From UBA7985 sp002690455 (GTDB lineage: Bacteria; Pseudomonadota; Alphaproteobacteria; UBA7985): DNA of 51,986 nucleotides. The notes below the pieces were generated by a model, which had not been told where the DNA came from, searched no databases, and was given only the letters and a program-made list of their open reading frames with translations. Positions 34,173-43,087 of this stretch are shown here, one piece after another. The stretch is from positions 1 through 51,986 of the forward strand of contig CBFIIW010000019.1 of the NCBI GenBank assembly GCA_965662775.1, in the 5' to 3' direction. How positions within the stretch are numbered: position 1 is the first letter of the stretch; each line of letters opens with the position of its first letter. Made by a program: the position numbers and the translations under genes.

Positions 34173-35125
34173 GGCACCGGGTTCCAACACGCCGTCCGAT
34201 GATCTTGACCATCGAGTAGTGGCACCTCGGCGACACACCGATCAATCGCGGCTTCGCAGCGCGGGTGGAAGGCGCAGCCGGACGGGCGATGGGCCGGCTG
34301 TGGGACCGTCCCACCGATCGCAGGCAAGTGGGTGCCCGGTTCATTATTTGATGGAATGGTCCGCATCAGCGCTTCTGTGTATCGATGCTTCGGGTTACCG
34401 ATTAGATCGGCGATTGGTGCGTGCTCTACGATACTGCCAAGGTACATAACGGCGACCCTGTCGCAGTGCTGGGCAACCACACCCAGGTCATGGGTGATCA
34501 ATAGCACCGCCATTCCAGTTTCACGCCGAAGCCCGTCTATGAGTTCAAGGATCTGCGCTTGCACGGTAACATCGAGGGCGGTTGTTGGTTCATCAGCAAT
34601 CAGCAGTTTCGGCTTGCAGGCCAAAGCGATGGCAATCATGACCCTTTGACGCTGACCACCAGAGAGCTGGTGCGGGTAGCGGAGCAGCGCGTCCTTGGGC
34701 GAGGGTATGCCGACGCGAGCTAGCAATTCCCCAGCCCTCTCATTGGCCTGTGGACCACCGAGGTCACTATGGAGCTGGATCATTTCCCGGATTTGCTGAC
34801 CAACTGTGAACACCGGGTTCAGCGAGGTCATGGGCTCTTGAAAAATCATAGCGATTTCGTTGCCGCGGAGGGTACGCAGTGCTCTCTCACTCAGCGTTAG
34901 AATTTCGCTTTCGCCAAAGACGATCCGCCCGCTAACAACTTTCATGGGAGGTTCCGCCAGCAATCTCATCAGGGCCAGCGCAGTTACGGATTTTCCAGAG
35001 CCCGACTCGCCGACCAGGCCGACCATTTCTCCCGGTTTGATTTCCAGATCGACAGCTTCAATGATGGTTGTATCACCAGCCTCAATGCTCAGGTTTTCCA
35101 CTGACAAAAGTTTCTGGTCCGGCAT
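34169..35125 (-). CDS. oligopeptide/dipeptide ABC transporter ATPase, OppD/DppD type
   Basis: 318-residue ATPase with Walker A GESGSGKSVTALALMRL, signature HQLSGGQRQRVMIAIALA, Walker B LLIADEPTTALDVT, H-loop LITHD, and the C-terminal CAFHPRCEAAIDRC cysteine motif. First gene of the minus-strand operon; GAGGGGAGT lies upstream of the ATG. Faces the binding-protein gene across 216 bp holding two copies of the TTTGGTATT motif. It belongs to the Dpp/Opp type with separate ATPases, unlike YejF, whose two ATPase domains are fused. Confidence 0.92.
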   Translation of the reverse strand: MPDQKLLSVENLSIEAGDTTIIEAVDLEIKPGEMVGLVGESGSGKSVTALALMRLLAEPPMKVVSGRIVFGESEILTLSERALRTLRGNEIAMIFQEPMTSLNPVFTVGQQIREMIQLHSDLGGPQANERAGELLARVGIPSPKDALLRYPHQLSGGQRQRVMIAIALACKPKLLIADEPTTALDVTVQAQILELIDGLRRETGMAVLLITHDLGVVAQHCDRVAVMYLGSIVEHAPIADLIGNPKHRYTEALMRTIPSNNEPGTHLPAIGGTVPQPAHRPSGCAFHPRCEAAIDRCVAEVPLLDGQDHRTACWNPVP

Positions 35126-35203
35126 GACGTAATACTCCCCTCAGCTAAAGAGCGATTCTCACAGGACCTTATCACTCATGCAGCTCAGCAACCATTTGCA
35201 TAC

Positions 35204-35258
35204 AATACCAAAGCAAAACCAAATCAAGAAAAAAATCATCTTGGCATGTTTTGGTATT
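35204..35258. promoter_or_regulatory. candidate GntR operator pair in the importer divergent promoter
   Basis: AATACCAAA (35204-35212) and its inverse TTTGGTATT (35250-35258) are both in the 216-bp region between the OppD-type and binding-protein genes. The same motif flanks the murQ-GntR intergenic region (39643, 39702). It is the best candidate for the site of the locus regulator at 39799. Confidence 0.55.
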
Positions 35259-35341
35259 ATGTTAGGCTTGACGTGTTCTTTCGCGGCTAACCAGCCGGGC
35301 ACCCTGCCCATCCATCAATCGAAGGCCGCAAGGGGGAGGAT

Positions 35342-36841
35342 ATGAAACTACATTCAATCAGCGCTGCTTTGTTCGTATCAGCTTGCCTGTACACCAGCGC
35401 CCAAGCCGACACAGTGGACGTCGCTGTCGACAGCTCGCCAGCGGGCTTGGATCCACATATCGTTACAGCCTTTTCTTCAGTGATTATCATTGGTGATACG
35501 ATCTACGAGGGCCTGACCGCCATCGCTGAGGATCTTTCGGTTCAACCGGGCCTCGCCACCAGCTGGGACATTTCTGATGATGGCTTGACCTACACCTTCA
35601 ACCTAGCCGATGGCGTCACGTTCCACGACGGTTCGGCCATGACTGCTGAAGACGTCGCAGCGTCGTTGCGTCGGGTACAAAATGAAGAGATGGCATCGCC
35701 GCTCGCGAGCCGGATATCCCCGATCACCAGCATCAACGTTGTTGATGATGGGACCATTGCGCTGTCTCTAGAAGCACCGTTTGCGCCAATTCTGACCTCG
35801 CTGGCCGGAATCGCAATCGTGCCTGCTGAAATGGAAATGGATGCTGAGGCCTTGCAGCAAGTTCCTGTCGGAACGGGCCCGTTTATGTTCGAAGAATGGG
35901 TACCAAACTCTCACATCCAACTCGTGGCGTTTGACGGCTATCGTGACGCAGAAATGCCAAAGGTCGACGGCGTTAAGTTTAGCATCGTACCCGAAGCAGC
36001 CACGCGTCAGGTAGGTCTGGTTTCGGGCCAGTTTGATCTGCTGCCTGGCGTAGACCCAGCAACGGCACTTCAGCTGCAATCCGCATCGGGCATCGTCATG
36101 CACGAGACCCGGGATCTGTCCTACACGCTCATCGGGATCAACACGACCCGTGCGCCATTCGACAATCCTGCCGTCCGTCGTGCGCTCAATTTGGCTGTAA
36201 ACCGAGAAGATATTATTGCGGCAGCCTTGTTCGGGAATGGTGTTCCAGCCGGTCCTTTGAGCCCAGCTCTCCAGACATGGTCCATGGACCCGGATGCGTT
36301 TGATTGTTATTCGGGTGATGCCGCGGACGCTGCAGCCGTGCTTGCTGAAGCAGGTATCGAGACTCCGATTGAAGTCGAACTCCTGGTCCTTCCACGGCAA
36401 GATGCTAAGGACATTTCACAGGTGGTGCAGCAGCAGGCTAAGGCAGCTGGATTTGAGATCACGTTGGTGAACAAGGAAATAGGGGCTTTCGTCCAGGATT
36501 GGCGGAACTCGGATTTTGATCTCTTTGCGTCGGCAAACGGGGGTAATCCCGATCCGGACGGTTACTTCTATCGAACTTTCTACGGCGGGGGCTCAACCAA
36601 CGTCTTCAAATACAATGATGCCGAGGTTAATGGCTGGCTTGATGAAGGCAGAACCTCTACAGACCCAGCAGCTCGCAAGGCAGCCTATGATGCAGCGCAG
36701 ATGAAGCTGGCCTGTGAAGGGCCCATCGTGCACGTCGCTTATGGTGCGCTGTCTACCGCCGTGGGGGAAAACGTGTCTGGGTTTGTGATCAACCCGAACC
36801 GTCGTCTTTCCAGCCTCAAGTCGCTTGAATTGAGCAACTAA
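35342..36841 (+). CDS. family 5 extracellular solute-binding protein (Dpp/Opp type)
   Basis: 499-residue exported receptor (SBP_bac_5). N-terminal signal MKLHSISAALFVSACLYTSA; signal peptidase I cleavage after AQA is likely, though VSAC at residues 12-15 also fits a lipobox. Family features: PAGLDPHIVT, LADGVTFHDGSAMTAEDV, PVGTGPFMFEEW, and ALNLAVNREDI. Mature length is typical for Dpp/Opp receptors. In this locus the probable ligands are muropeptides or anhydroMurNAc-containing compounds; that is inferred from neighbours. AGGGGGAGG lies just ahead of the ATG, and a hairpin follows that should favour high receptor-to-permease expression. Confidence 0.9.
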   Translation: MKLHSISAALFVSACLYTSAQADTVDVAVDSSPAGLDPHIVTAFSSVIIIGDTIYEGLTAIAEDLSVQPGLATSWDISDDGLTYTFNLADGVTFHDGSAMTAEDVAASLRRVQNEEMASPLASRISPITSINVVDDGTIALSLEAPFAPILTSLAGIAIVPAEMEMDAEALQQVPVGTGPFMFEEWVPNSHIQLVAFDGYRDAEMPKVDGVKFSIVPEAATRQVGLVSGQFDLLPGVDPATALQLQSASGIVMHETRDLSYTLIGINTTRAPFDNPAVRRALNLAVNREDIIAAALFGNGVPAGPLSPALQTWSMDPDAFDCYSGDAADAAAVLAEAGIETPIEVELLVLPRQDAKDISQVVQQQAKAAGFEITLVNKEIGAFVQDWRNSDFDLFASANGGNPDPDGYFYRTFYGGGSTNVFKYNDAEVNGWLDEGRTSTDPAARKAAYDAAQMKLACEGPIVHVAYGALSTAVGENVSGFVINPNRRLSSLKSLELSN

Positions 36842-36857
36842 AACTCCAACACTGAGC

Positions 36858-36891
36858 GCGCGCTGGGTTTCAACTCAGCGCGCCAATTTTT
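36858..36891 (+). terminator. intercistronic hairpin between receptor and permease genes
   Basis: GCGCGCTG (36858-36865) pairs with CAGCGCGC (36876-36883) over a 10-nt loop, followed by AATTTTT. It resembles a leaky terminator or mRNA-stabilising structure, common after binding-protein genes. Confidence 0.7.
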
Positions 36892-36909
36892 AGCGCGTGG
36901 AGTTTTCGC

Positions 36910-37875
36910 ATGAACAGAGTCCTCCCAATAAGATTTATGGCAGGACGCTTTCTAGACCTCTTGATCGTATTGTTTGGGGTCTCGGTCATCGTTTTCATGA
37001 TGATCCGACTGATTCCCGGCGACGCTGTTGCGATCATGTTGGGAGCCAATACAGAAATTACCCCCGAACGTATCGCTGAGCTTGAAAGCCGCATTGGTCT
37101 CGATAAGCCGATTGTGGTTCAGTACTTCGACTGGATAACCGGCATTCTGCAGGGGGACCTTGGTACCTCCATCTGGACGGGGCGACCGGTTGCCAAGGAA
37201 ATAATGGCCAATATCTGGCCGACCCTGGAGCTGACTTTCCTTTCTGTACTATTTGGCGCAGGGCTTGCAGTGCCCATTGGTTGCTTCATGGCCGAAGCGA
37301 GAGGCAAAACCGCCGAAGTGCTGGTTCGAGTCATGGCGATCGCTGGTCTTACCATTCCGTCTTTCTGGCTCGGTATTGTACTAATTTTCCTGCTTGCCAA
37401 ACTGCTGCCCGGTGCAGCGATGCTAGGGTACGTGCCTTTCACCGAGGACCCTCTGGGGAATTTGCAACGCATGATTCTCCCGGTCTTTGCGCTCTCATTG
37501 CCGATGCTCGCGAACCTATCGCGGCTCGTGCGGTCCGCCATGCTGGACGCTCTCGGGCAGGACTACGTGCGTACGGCAAAGTCAAAGGGGGCAGGACGCT
37601 TTCGCGTCGTGTACTGGCACGCGCTTAGGAACGCCCTGATTCCCTTCATCACCTCGGTGGGTGTGGCGACCGGTTACCTTCTTGGTGGTGCGATCGTAGT
37701 CGAGCAGGTCTTTGCTATTCCTGGTTTGGGGCAGCTTGTGCTCGGGGCAATTTCTGAGCGGAACTATCCACTGGTGCAAAGCTCGATTCTTGTTCTCACA
37801 TTCACCTTTGTGATGGTCAATTTTGTCGTCGATATCCTGTACGCCATCATTGATCCCAGAGTGACACAGCGATGA
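36910..37875 (+). CDS. ABC transporter permease, DppB/OppB type
   Basis: 321-residue inner-membrane permease with six predicted helices. N-terminal DLLIVLFGVSVIVFMMIRLIPGD is the standard DppB opening, and the EAA motif region reads DYVRTAKSKGAGRFRVVYWHALRNALIP. Its stop overlaps the next permease's ATG by 4 bp (37872-37875). GGAG lies 8 bp ahead of the ATG. Confidence 0.92.
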   Translation: MNRVLPIRFMAGRFLDLLIVLFGVSVIVFMMIRLIPGDAVAIMLGANTEITPERIAELESRIGLDKPIVVQYFDWITGILQGDLGTSIWTGRPVAKEIMANIWPTLELTFLSVLFGAGLAVPIGCFMAEARGKTAEVLVRVMAIAGLTIPSFWLGIVLIFLLAKLLPGAAMLGYVPFTEDPLGNLQRMILPVFALSLPMLANLSRLVRSAMLDALGQDYVRTAKSKGAGRFRVVYWHALRNALIPFITSVGVATGYLLGGAIVVEQVFAIPGLGQLVLGAISERNYPLVQSSILVLTFTFVMVNFVVDILYAIIDPRVTQR

Positions 37876-38702
37876 TGAAGGCTCTGCGGGACGATAAGCT
37901 TTTGTTGTTCGCCACGATCTTCGTCGCTGCACAGGTGCTGCTGGCTATCTTTGCACCAATCGTTGGCGGAGACCCTATTGAACAGGTAATCATGGCCCGG
38001 ATGAAAGGACCCTCATTGGAGTACTTGTTGGGTACCGACCAACTCGGTCGCGATATTCTGGCACGCATCCTTTTTGGTTACCGAACATCATTGATTACGT
38101 GCGGCCTCGCTGTTTTGCTGGCTTTGGTCGTCGGTGGATCGCTGGGCATGTTGGCGGCGTTTTATCGTGGATGGTTCGACCGAATTGTCATGCGTTTCAT
38201 GGACGTGCTTTTCGCCTTCCCTATCATTTTGCTCGCCATTGGCATCATCGCCGTGCTTGGACCACATGCTCTCTCTGCTTCGGTTGCTATTGCGGTCGTC
38301 TATATTCCTATCTTTGCGCGCCTGCTGCGCGGACCCTCACTTGTGATCTGCGAAAGCGAATATGTCCGTGGTGCGAGAGCCATTGGTGCTTCAGATCTGC
38401 GGATCGTGTTCAGGCACCTGCTGCCCAATCTTTCATCCGTAATTCTTGTGCAGGCAAGTTTGCTTCTTTCGGCGGCAATCCTCGTCGAGGCTTCGTTGTC
38501 TTTCCTGGGTCTTGGGGCACAACCACCGACACCTTCACTGGGACAAATGCTGTCTGAGGGGCGAAATTTCCTCCTGTTGAACCCGTGGCCCGCTATTTTT
38601 TCGGGCCTTGCAATCTTGTTTCTTTCGCTAGGCTTCAACTTGTTGGGTGACGCGCTCCGCGACAGCCTCGACCCGCGATTACGCAAGAACATCGGGGTCT
38701 GA
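37872..38702 (+). CDS. ABC transporter permease, DppC/OppC type
   Basis: 276-residue inner-membrane permease, partner of the DppB-type protein. Features: LGTDQLGRDILARILFGYRTSL, typical of DppC, and the EAA loop EYVRGARAIGASDLRIVFRHLLPN; C-terminal LGDALRDSLDPRLR. Translation is coupled to the upstream permease by an ATGA overlap. It converges with murQ 21 bp downstream, leaving little room for a terminator. Confidence 0.92.
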   Translation: MMKALRDDKLLLFATIFVAAQVLLAIFAPIVGGDPIEQVIMARMKGPSLEYLLGTDQLGRDILARILFGYRTSLITCGLAVLLALVVGGSLGMLAAFYRGWFDRIVMRFMDVLFAFPIILLAIGIIAVLGPHALSASVAIAVVYIPIFARLLRGPSLVICESEYVRGARAIGASDLRIVFRHLLPNLSSVILVQASLLLSAAILVEASLSFLGLGAQPPTPSLGQMLSEGRNFLLLNPWPAIFSGLAILFLSLGFNLLGDALRDSLDPRLRKNIGV

Positions 38703-38723
38703 GCAAATAGGAGCGGTGTTGGC

Positions 38724-39617
38724 TTAATCCAGCTGCAGCGCGGCCAGAGCGTCTCGAAGGTTCTGGTTGTTTCTATCCAGTAGGGTCTGCGCATGAATGC
38801 AGTTCTCGGCGCCCGACGTGATTAGAACGGCTTCCTTCACTGCTCCCTTGGCCTTCTGTAGATTGCTAGAGGCCGTTGACCTGTCGCATCCCGTTACTTG
38901 CATTACGATCTCCTGCGCCCGTCGATAAAGCTTCTCATTGTTGGCAATCACGTTGACCATTAGTCCATCGAGCACATGCCCCAAACGCACACCCATCAGC
39001 GAAGACATCATGTTCAATGCAATTTTTTGAGCGGTCCCAGCACCCAACCGGGTTGAGCCTGCGATGACCTCGGGGGGCGTGGGCAGAAGTATCGGTACAT
39101 CTGCGTTAGATAACAGGGCAGTGTCTGGGTTGTTCGAGATACCAATCGTGGTGGCGCCCTTTTCCTGGGCAATCTTGAGGATGGTGAGGGTGTATGCGGT
39201 GCTCCCACTGGCGGCGAGGCAAATGACGCAGTCGCCCGCTTCAATCACACTAGCATCAAGCTGCGCGGCAGCTTCATTGTCTTCGGCCTCGCCCTTGGGA
39301 TGAGAAAGGTCTTCTAATCCTCCGGCTCTGAGGATCTTTACTTGCGAAATAGGCACGCCAAAAGTGGGGGTAATCTCAAGGCCATCTGCCATGCCTTGCA
39401 AGCCTGAACTTCCGGCTGCGGCATAGACTAATTTTCGACCATTTCGCACAGCGAAGGCCATGGCCTCGGCGCCTTGCGCCAAGCTGTCGATTGCCGCCGC
39501 CACAGCATTGGTCGCTTCCACCTGACTACGGTGCAAAATGGTCAGAATTTCAGTGTTGGACAGCTGATCGAGGTTGGCAGCCTCGTGGTGCATCAACTCT
39601 GTGTTCGGCCTTGACAT
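38724..39617 (-). CDS. murQ: N-acetylmuramic acid 6-phosphate etherase
   Basis: 297-residue SIS-fold lyase that removes D-lactate from MurNAc-6-phosphate to give GlcNAc-6-phosphate. Seen: AAGSSGLQGMADGLEITPTFG, with the catalytic Glu before TPTFG; PKGEAEDNEAAAQLD with the second acidic pair; CLAASGSTAYTLTIL; and IAGSTRLGAGTAQKIALNMMS. Normal length. The start at 39617 (MSRPNTELMHHEAA) is chosen over an ATG at 39650 since family members begin here and AAGAGA lies upstream. It is divergent from the GntR regulator; its substrate is made by AnmK and its product consumed by NagA, both in this locus. Confidence 0.93.
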   Translation of the reverse strand: MSRPNTELMHHEAANLDQLSNTEILTILHRSQVEATNAVAAAIDSLAQGAEAMAFAVRNGRKLVYAAAGSSGLQGMADGLEITPTFGVPISQVKILRAGGLEDLSHPKGEAEDNEAAAQLDASVIEAGDCVICLAASGSTAYTLTILKIAQEKGATTIGISNNPDTALLSNADVPILLPTPPEVIAGSTRLGAGTAQKIALNMMSSLMGVRLGHVLDGLMVNVIANNEKLYRRAQEIVMQVTGCDRSTASSNLQKAKGAVKEAVLITSGAENCIHAQTLLDRNNQNLRDALAALQLD

Positions 39618-39642
39618 AGAAATCTCTTGCGTCCCTCGAGAA

Positions 39643-39708
39643 AATACCAAATAGATACCATTGAACTCTTTGCGCTACAATAGGGCCATTAAATTGCAAA
39701 GTGGTATT
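39643..39708. promoter_or_regulatory. candidate GntR operator pair between murQ and its regulator
   Basis: AATACCAAA (39643-39651), a near-repeat ATACCA (39655-39660) and the inverse TGGTATT (39702-39708) lie in the murQ-regulator gap. They share the motif with 35204-35258. The outer pairs are spaced 59 and 48 bp, differing by 11 bp, about one helical turn. Confidence 0.55.
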
Positions 39709-39798
39709 GTGATATCGGCTCCGAAAGGTCAAAACACTTTGCCCTCCTACATCGCACCGCAATTAGTCGACCTCCCTTTTGACCAAGGCACTGATCTG

Positions 39799-40566
39799 AT
39801 GAATTTTGTAGAAATGTTAGCACCAGAAGTTTGGCTTTCGACGAATGGTGGACCACGGTATCTGCAGCTCACGCGCCGCATTGAGCGCGCCATCGAAAGT
39901 AAAGAACTTCTGCCTGGAACACCCCTGCCGCCGGAGCGGGAGATGGCCAAGATCACGGGCTTGTCACGCGTCACAATTCGCAAGGCTGCGGCGACCCTAG
40001 CTGATGCCGGACTCATCGAACAGCGTCAGGGCTCCGGAACGACGGTGGCTTCCCCGATCCGGCGGGTCGAGCAGAGCCTATCGCGCCTGACGTCCTTTAG
40101 TGAAGATATTGCGCGGCGTGGCATGGAAGTGTCGTCAACCTGGCTTTCAAGGGGCGTGTTTTTCGCCTCTCCTGAAGAAATCATGACGCTGGGCTTGGGC
40201 GCGGCTGATTCCGTGACGCGTCTGCACCGCCTTCGTTTTGCGAACGGGACGCCTATGGCGATCGAGCGGGCGGTTCTACCGCTTCAAGTCCTGAACGACC
40301 CGCATGCGGTCGGGGACTCGCTTTACGAATTGCTCGAGAAAAAAGGAAAGAAGCCCACCCGCGCGCTCCAGAACATCACCGCAGCAAATCTCAATAAACA
40401 GGATGCCGAGCTGCTGCAGGTCGAAGAGGGCGCGGCGGCTTTGCAGATCTCAAGAATTTCTTACCTATCGAACGGCCAGATTGCCGAGTTTACACGCTCA
40501 GTCTATCGAGGCGATGCTTACGATTTTGTAGCCGAGCTCCAACTTGCTGCCTCGGGAACGTCCTGA
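39799..40566 (+). CDS. GntR/HutC-family regulator with UTRA ligand domain
   Basis: 255-residue regulator. N-terminal winged helix (about 15-85) with LPPEREMAKITGLSRVTIRKAAATLADAGLIE, then a UTRA effector domain (about 100-250) with SLSRLTSFSEDIARRGMEVSS and a C-terminal ISYLSNGQIAEFTRSVYRGDAYDF. UTRA regulators such as NagR/DasR and MurR-type functions bind amino-sugar phosphates, so GlcN-6P, GlcNAc-6P or MurNAc-6P is the likely effector. The start at 39799 is chosen by domain limits; an open frame extends back to 39661, and no strong Shine-Dalgarno settles it. It is followed immediately by the SIS gene (TGA-ATG), so it leads the operon regulator, SIS, NagA. Confidence 0.88.
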   Translation: MNFVEMLAPEVWLSTNGGPRYLQLTRRIERAIESKELLPGTPLPPEREMAKITGLSRVTIRKAAATLADAGLIEQRQGSGTTVASPIRRVEQSLSRLTSFSEDIARRGMEVSSTWLSRGVFFASPEEIMTLGLGAADSVTRLHRLRFANGTPMAIERAVLPLQVLNDPHAVGDSLYELLEKKGKKPTRALQNITAANLNKQDAELLQVEEGAAALQISRISYLSNGQIAEFTRSVYRGDAYDFVAELQLAASGTS

Positions 40567-41595
40567 ATGAGCCAGCCTTCGCGGATGTACATTGAGGCCA
40601 GGGAGATCCCTTCGGTGGTGCACCGGCTTCTCGATGAAGGTCGTGATGCTATCCGGGAAGCCGCAGGTTTGTTGCAGGCAGCCGAACCCGTGCAATTGGT
40701 CACTTTTGCCCGGGGTTCTTCAGATCACGCAGCAACTTATCTGAAATACGCCTGCGAACTCCTGCATTCCATTCCGGTCGCCTCTGTTGGCCCTTCGCTG
40801 GCTTCCGTTTACGAGAACGACCTAAAACTCCGACATTCCGCCTGTTTAGCAATCTCTCAGTCTGGGCAAAGCCCTGATATTGTCAGGGCCGCTGCTGCTG
40901 CCAAAAAACAGGGTGCTCTCACCATTGCTCTGACGAACCAGAGCGATAGCCCTCTCTCGACAGCGGCGGGTGAGCTTGTCCCATTGCTGGCAGGACCCGA
41001 GCACAGTGTCCCCGCAACGAAGACCTATGTTGCCTCCCTCGTGGCCGGGTTAGCGGTGCTTGCCCATTGGCGTGGTGATAACGACCTGCTCAGGGCGATC
41101 GACGGACTGCCGGACGCTTTGGATCGGGCCCTCGAGTGCGATTGGGCGGCGCTGCGCTCGGCTTTGATCCATGCGTCGTCTGCCTATGTTCTTGGGCGCG
41201 GCATTTCGCTAGGCATTGCACAGGAGGCTGCGCTCAAGTTGAAAGAAACCTGCCAGGTGCATGCAGAAGCCTATTCAGCGGCTGAAGTCCTGCATGGACC
41301 GGTTTCTGTTGTGGGCCGAGGATTTCCGGTTCTGGCGATGGTAACGGATGATGCCACCAATCCCGGGTTTACGGCGGTCTGTGATCAACTGGCGGGGATG
41401 GGGGCAAGGGTGGTTTCGACCAGCTCGCGATCAAAGCATGCCGAAATGCTCGATGTTACTGCGACGGGGCATGTATTGACGGATCCAATTTCGATGATCG
41501 TATCATTTTATAAGAGCGTAGAGATCCTTGCCCGTGAGCTTGGCAAAAATCCGGACCAGCCGCAAAATCTTATGAAGGTCACCGAGACGCTATGA
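40567..41595 (+). CDS. GlmS-like SIS-domain isomerase/deaminase (NagB-II type)
   Basis: 342-residue protein with two SIS domains, equivalent to the isomerase half of GlmS without the glutaminase. Seen: FARGSSDHAATYLKYACEL, AISQSGQSPDIVRA, VPATKTYVASLVAGLA, and LKLKETCQVHAEAYSAAEVLHGP, where the Glu-Ala-Tyr loop and HGP match GlmS. In nag operons such proteins act as glucosamine-6-phosphate deaminase (NagB-II), converting GlcN-6P to fructose-6-P and ammonia. No classical NagB occurs here, so that role is expected. It abuts the regulator's stop and overlaps NagA's start by 4 bp. Confidence 0.87.
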   Translation: MSQPSRMYIEAREIPSVVHRLLDEGRDAIREAAGLLQAAEPVQLVTFARGSSDHAATYLKYACELLHSIPVASVGPSLASVYENDLKLRHSACLAISQSGQSPDIVRAAAAAKKQGALTIALTNQSDSPLSTAAGELVPLLAGPEHSVPATKTYVASLVAGLAVLAHWRGDNDLLRAIDGLPDALDRALECDWAALRSALIHASSAYVLGRGISLGIAQEAALKLKETCQVHAEAYSAAEVLHGPVSVVGRGFPVLAMVTDDATNPGFTAVCDQLAGMGARVVSTSSRSKHAEMLDVTATGHVLTDPISMIVSFYKSVEILARELGKNPDQPQNLMKVTETL

Positions 41596-42758
41596 GCGAG
41601 AGAATCGCCTTCACCGGTGCTGAAATTTTTGACGGTCATACCACCAGAGGCAAAGCGGCACTGCTCATTGAGAGTGACCAAGTAACGGACGTTGTCGAAC
41701 GCGATGACATACCTGCAGGATATGCGCATGTTGTCATGGACGGCGGTATAATCTCACCCGGACTAGTAGATCTTCAGGTTAACGGCGGCGGCGGTATCAT
41801 GCTGAACAGCCGTCCTGACGTTGAGGCCATCAAAACGCTATGCGCTGCTCACGCTGCCTGTGGGACCAGCGCTCTGCTCCCTACGCTGATCACTGACACT
41901 CGCGAGGTAATGCGTCGAGCCGTTGATGCGGCCATCGAAGCCACTCGGCAAGCGGTCCCGGGCATGATCGGGCTGCACCTCGAAGGTCCGCACCTTGCTG
42001 CCTCACGTAAGGGCGCGCATATGGCTGATCTGATTCGGCCAATGGACGAGGATGACCTGATATTTCTTGAACAGACTGTCGGTGAATTGCCCAGTCTTAT
42101 GATCACGCTGGCCCCAGAGTCGGTAACGGAAGATCAGGTCGCGCGATTGATAGCGGCCGGGCTAACGATTTCATTGGGTCACAGCGATACATCTTACGCT
42201 GGTGCTCGCCGACTTGTTTGCAGCGGCGCCCGCTGTGTCACCCATCTGTTCAATGCCATGAGCCAGATTTCCAGCCGTGAACCAGGTCTTGTCGGCGTGG
42301 CATTAGAAAGCCCCGAATTGGCGGCCGGATTAATCGCAGATGGGCATCATGTCTCGATCGAGACAATAAACATTGCCTTACGGAGCAAGGTTGGACCTGG
42401 CAGAATTTTCCTGATCAGTGACGCAATGGCGGTAGCCGGTACGTCATTGACTGATTTCACGCTTAACGGGCGCAGAATTCTCCGCCGGGATGGGCGACTG
42501 ACACTGGAGGACGGGACGCTCGCAGGGGCGGACCTTGATTTGCTCAGCGCGGTTCAATTCATTCACCAAAGGGTAGGACTGACGCGAGAAGAAGCATTCA
42601 GAATGGCGTCGCTTTATCCCTCACAGGTGATCGGCCGGGAGGGCGAATTCGGCGTCCTGACGCCGGGCGCACGGGCGAACTTCCTGTGGTTGGATGCCGA
42701 TGGAAATCTCGGCTGTACTTACATCGACGGGCGGCGCGTCCTCGGGCCTCGGAAATAG
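41592..42758 (+). CDS. nagA: N-acetylglucosamine-6-phosphate deacetylase
   Basis: 388-residue amidohydrolase removing acetate from GlcNAc-6-phosphate. Seen: GLVDLQVNGGGG near residue 57, HLEGPHLAASRKGAH with the metal Glu, SLGHSDTSYAGA and THLFNAMS with metal His, and the catalytic Asp in LISDAMAVAG. Normal length. Its start shares ATGA with the SIS gene stop. It takes the MurQ product and feeds the SIS deaminase, completing the path from anhydroMurNAc to fructose-6-phosphate. Confidence 0.94.
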   Translation: MSERIAFTGAEIFDGHTTRGKAALLIESDQVTDVVERDDIPAGYAHVVMDGGIISPGLVDLQVNGGGGIMLNSRPDVEAIKTLCAAHAACGTSALLPTLITDTREVMRRAVDAAIEATRQAVPGMIGLHLEGPHLAASRKGAHMADLIRPMDEDDLIFLEQTVGELPSLMITLAPESVTEDQVARLIAAGLTISLGHSDTSYAGARRLVCSGARCVTHLFNAMSQISSREPGLVGVALESPELAAGLIADGHHVSIETINIALRSKVGPGRIFLISDAMAVAGTSLTDFTLNGRRILRRDGRLTLEDGTLAGADLDLLSAVQFIHQRVGLTREEAFRMASLYPSQVIGREGEFGVLTPGARANFLWLDADGNLGCTYIDGRRVLGPRK

Positions 42759-42808
42759 CGGCTGCCCCCGATGTTTTTGCGTGACGACGGGTGCCGGGCT
42801 AACGAGCC

Positions 42809-43087
42809 GTGACAGCGATCAAATTCATCGCAGCACTACTGATTGGCGGCTGTCTGATGGTCGTAGTGACGCTTGTACTGGCTGAAATCATCAATCAGTT
42901 CAGATTTACCGATGAATGGGTTTCGGCCAAATGGGTTGCGGTTCCGCTTGTTTCGCTCGTCATCATAATGGTTATTGGCTTCCGGGTTCCCAGTTCACCG
43001 TGGCGACTAGGGTTTCTGCTGGGACCATTCGTGCCGATCGTGGCCTTCGGCATTTTCGTGATTTGGCTGGACAGCATCCTCTCCTAG
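42809..43087 (+). CDS. small membrane protein, unknown function
   Basis: 92-residue protein with three hydrophobic helices (about 5-25, 42-60 and 68-88) and little else. Translation would start at a GTG (42809) with a weak upstream AACGAG; a later ATG at 42857 would remove most of the first helix. It is 50 bp downstream of NagA on the same strand and may belong to that operon. No family recognised, so gene status is moderately supported only. Confidence 0.5.
   Translation: MTAIKFIAALLIGGCLMVVVTLVLAEIINQFRFTDEWVSAKWVAVPLVSLVIIMVIGFRVPSSPWRLGFLLGPFVPIVAFGIFVIWLDSILS

Noticed and set aside
34169..38702. Importer as YejABEF
   Set aside because: YejF has two fused ATPase domains; here they are separate OppD and OppF type proteins, and the permeases look DppB/DppC-like.
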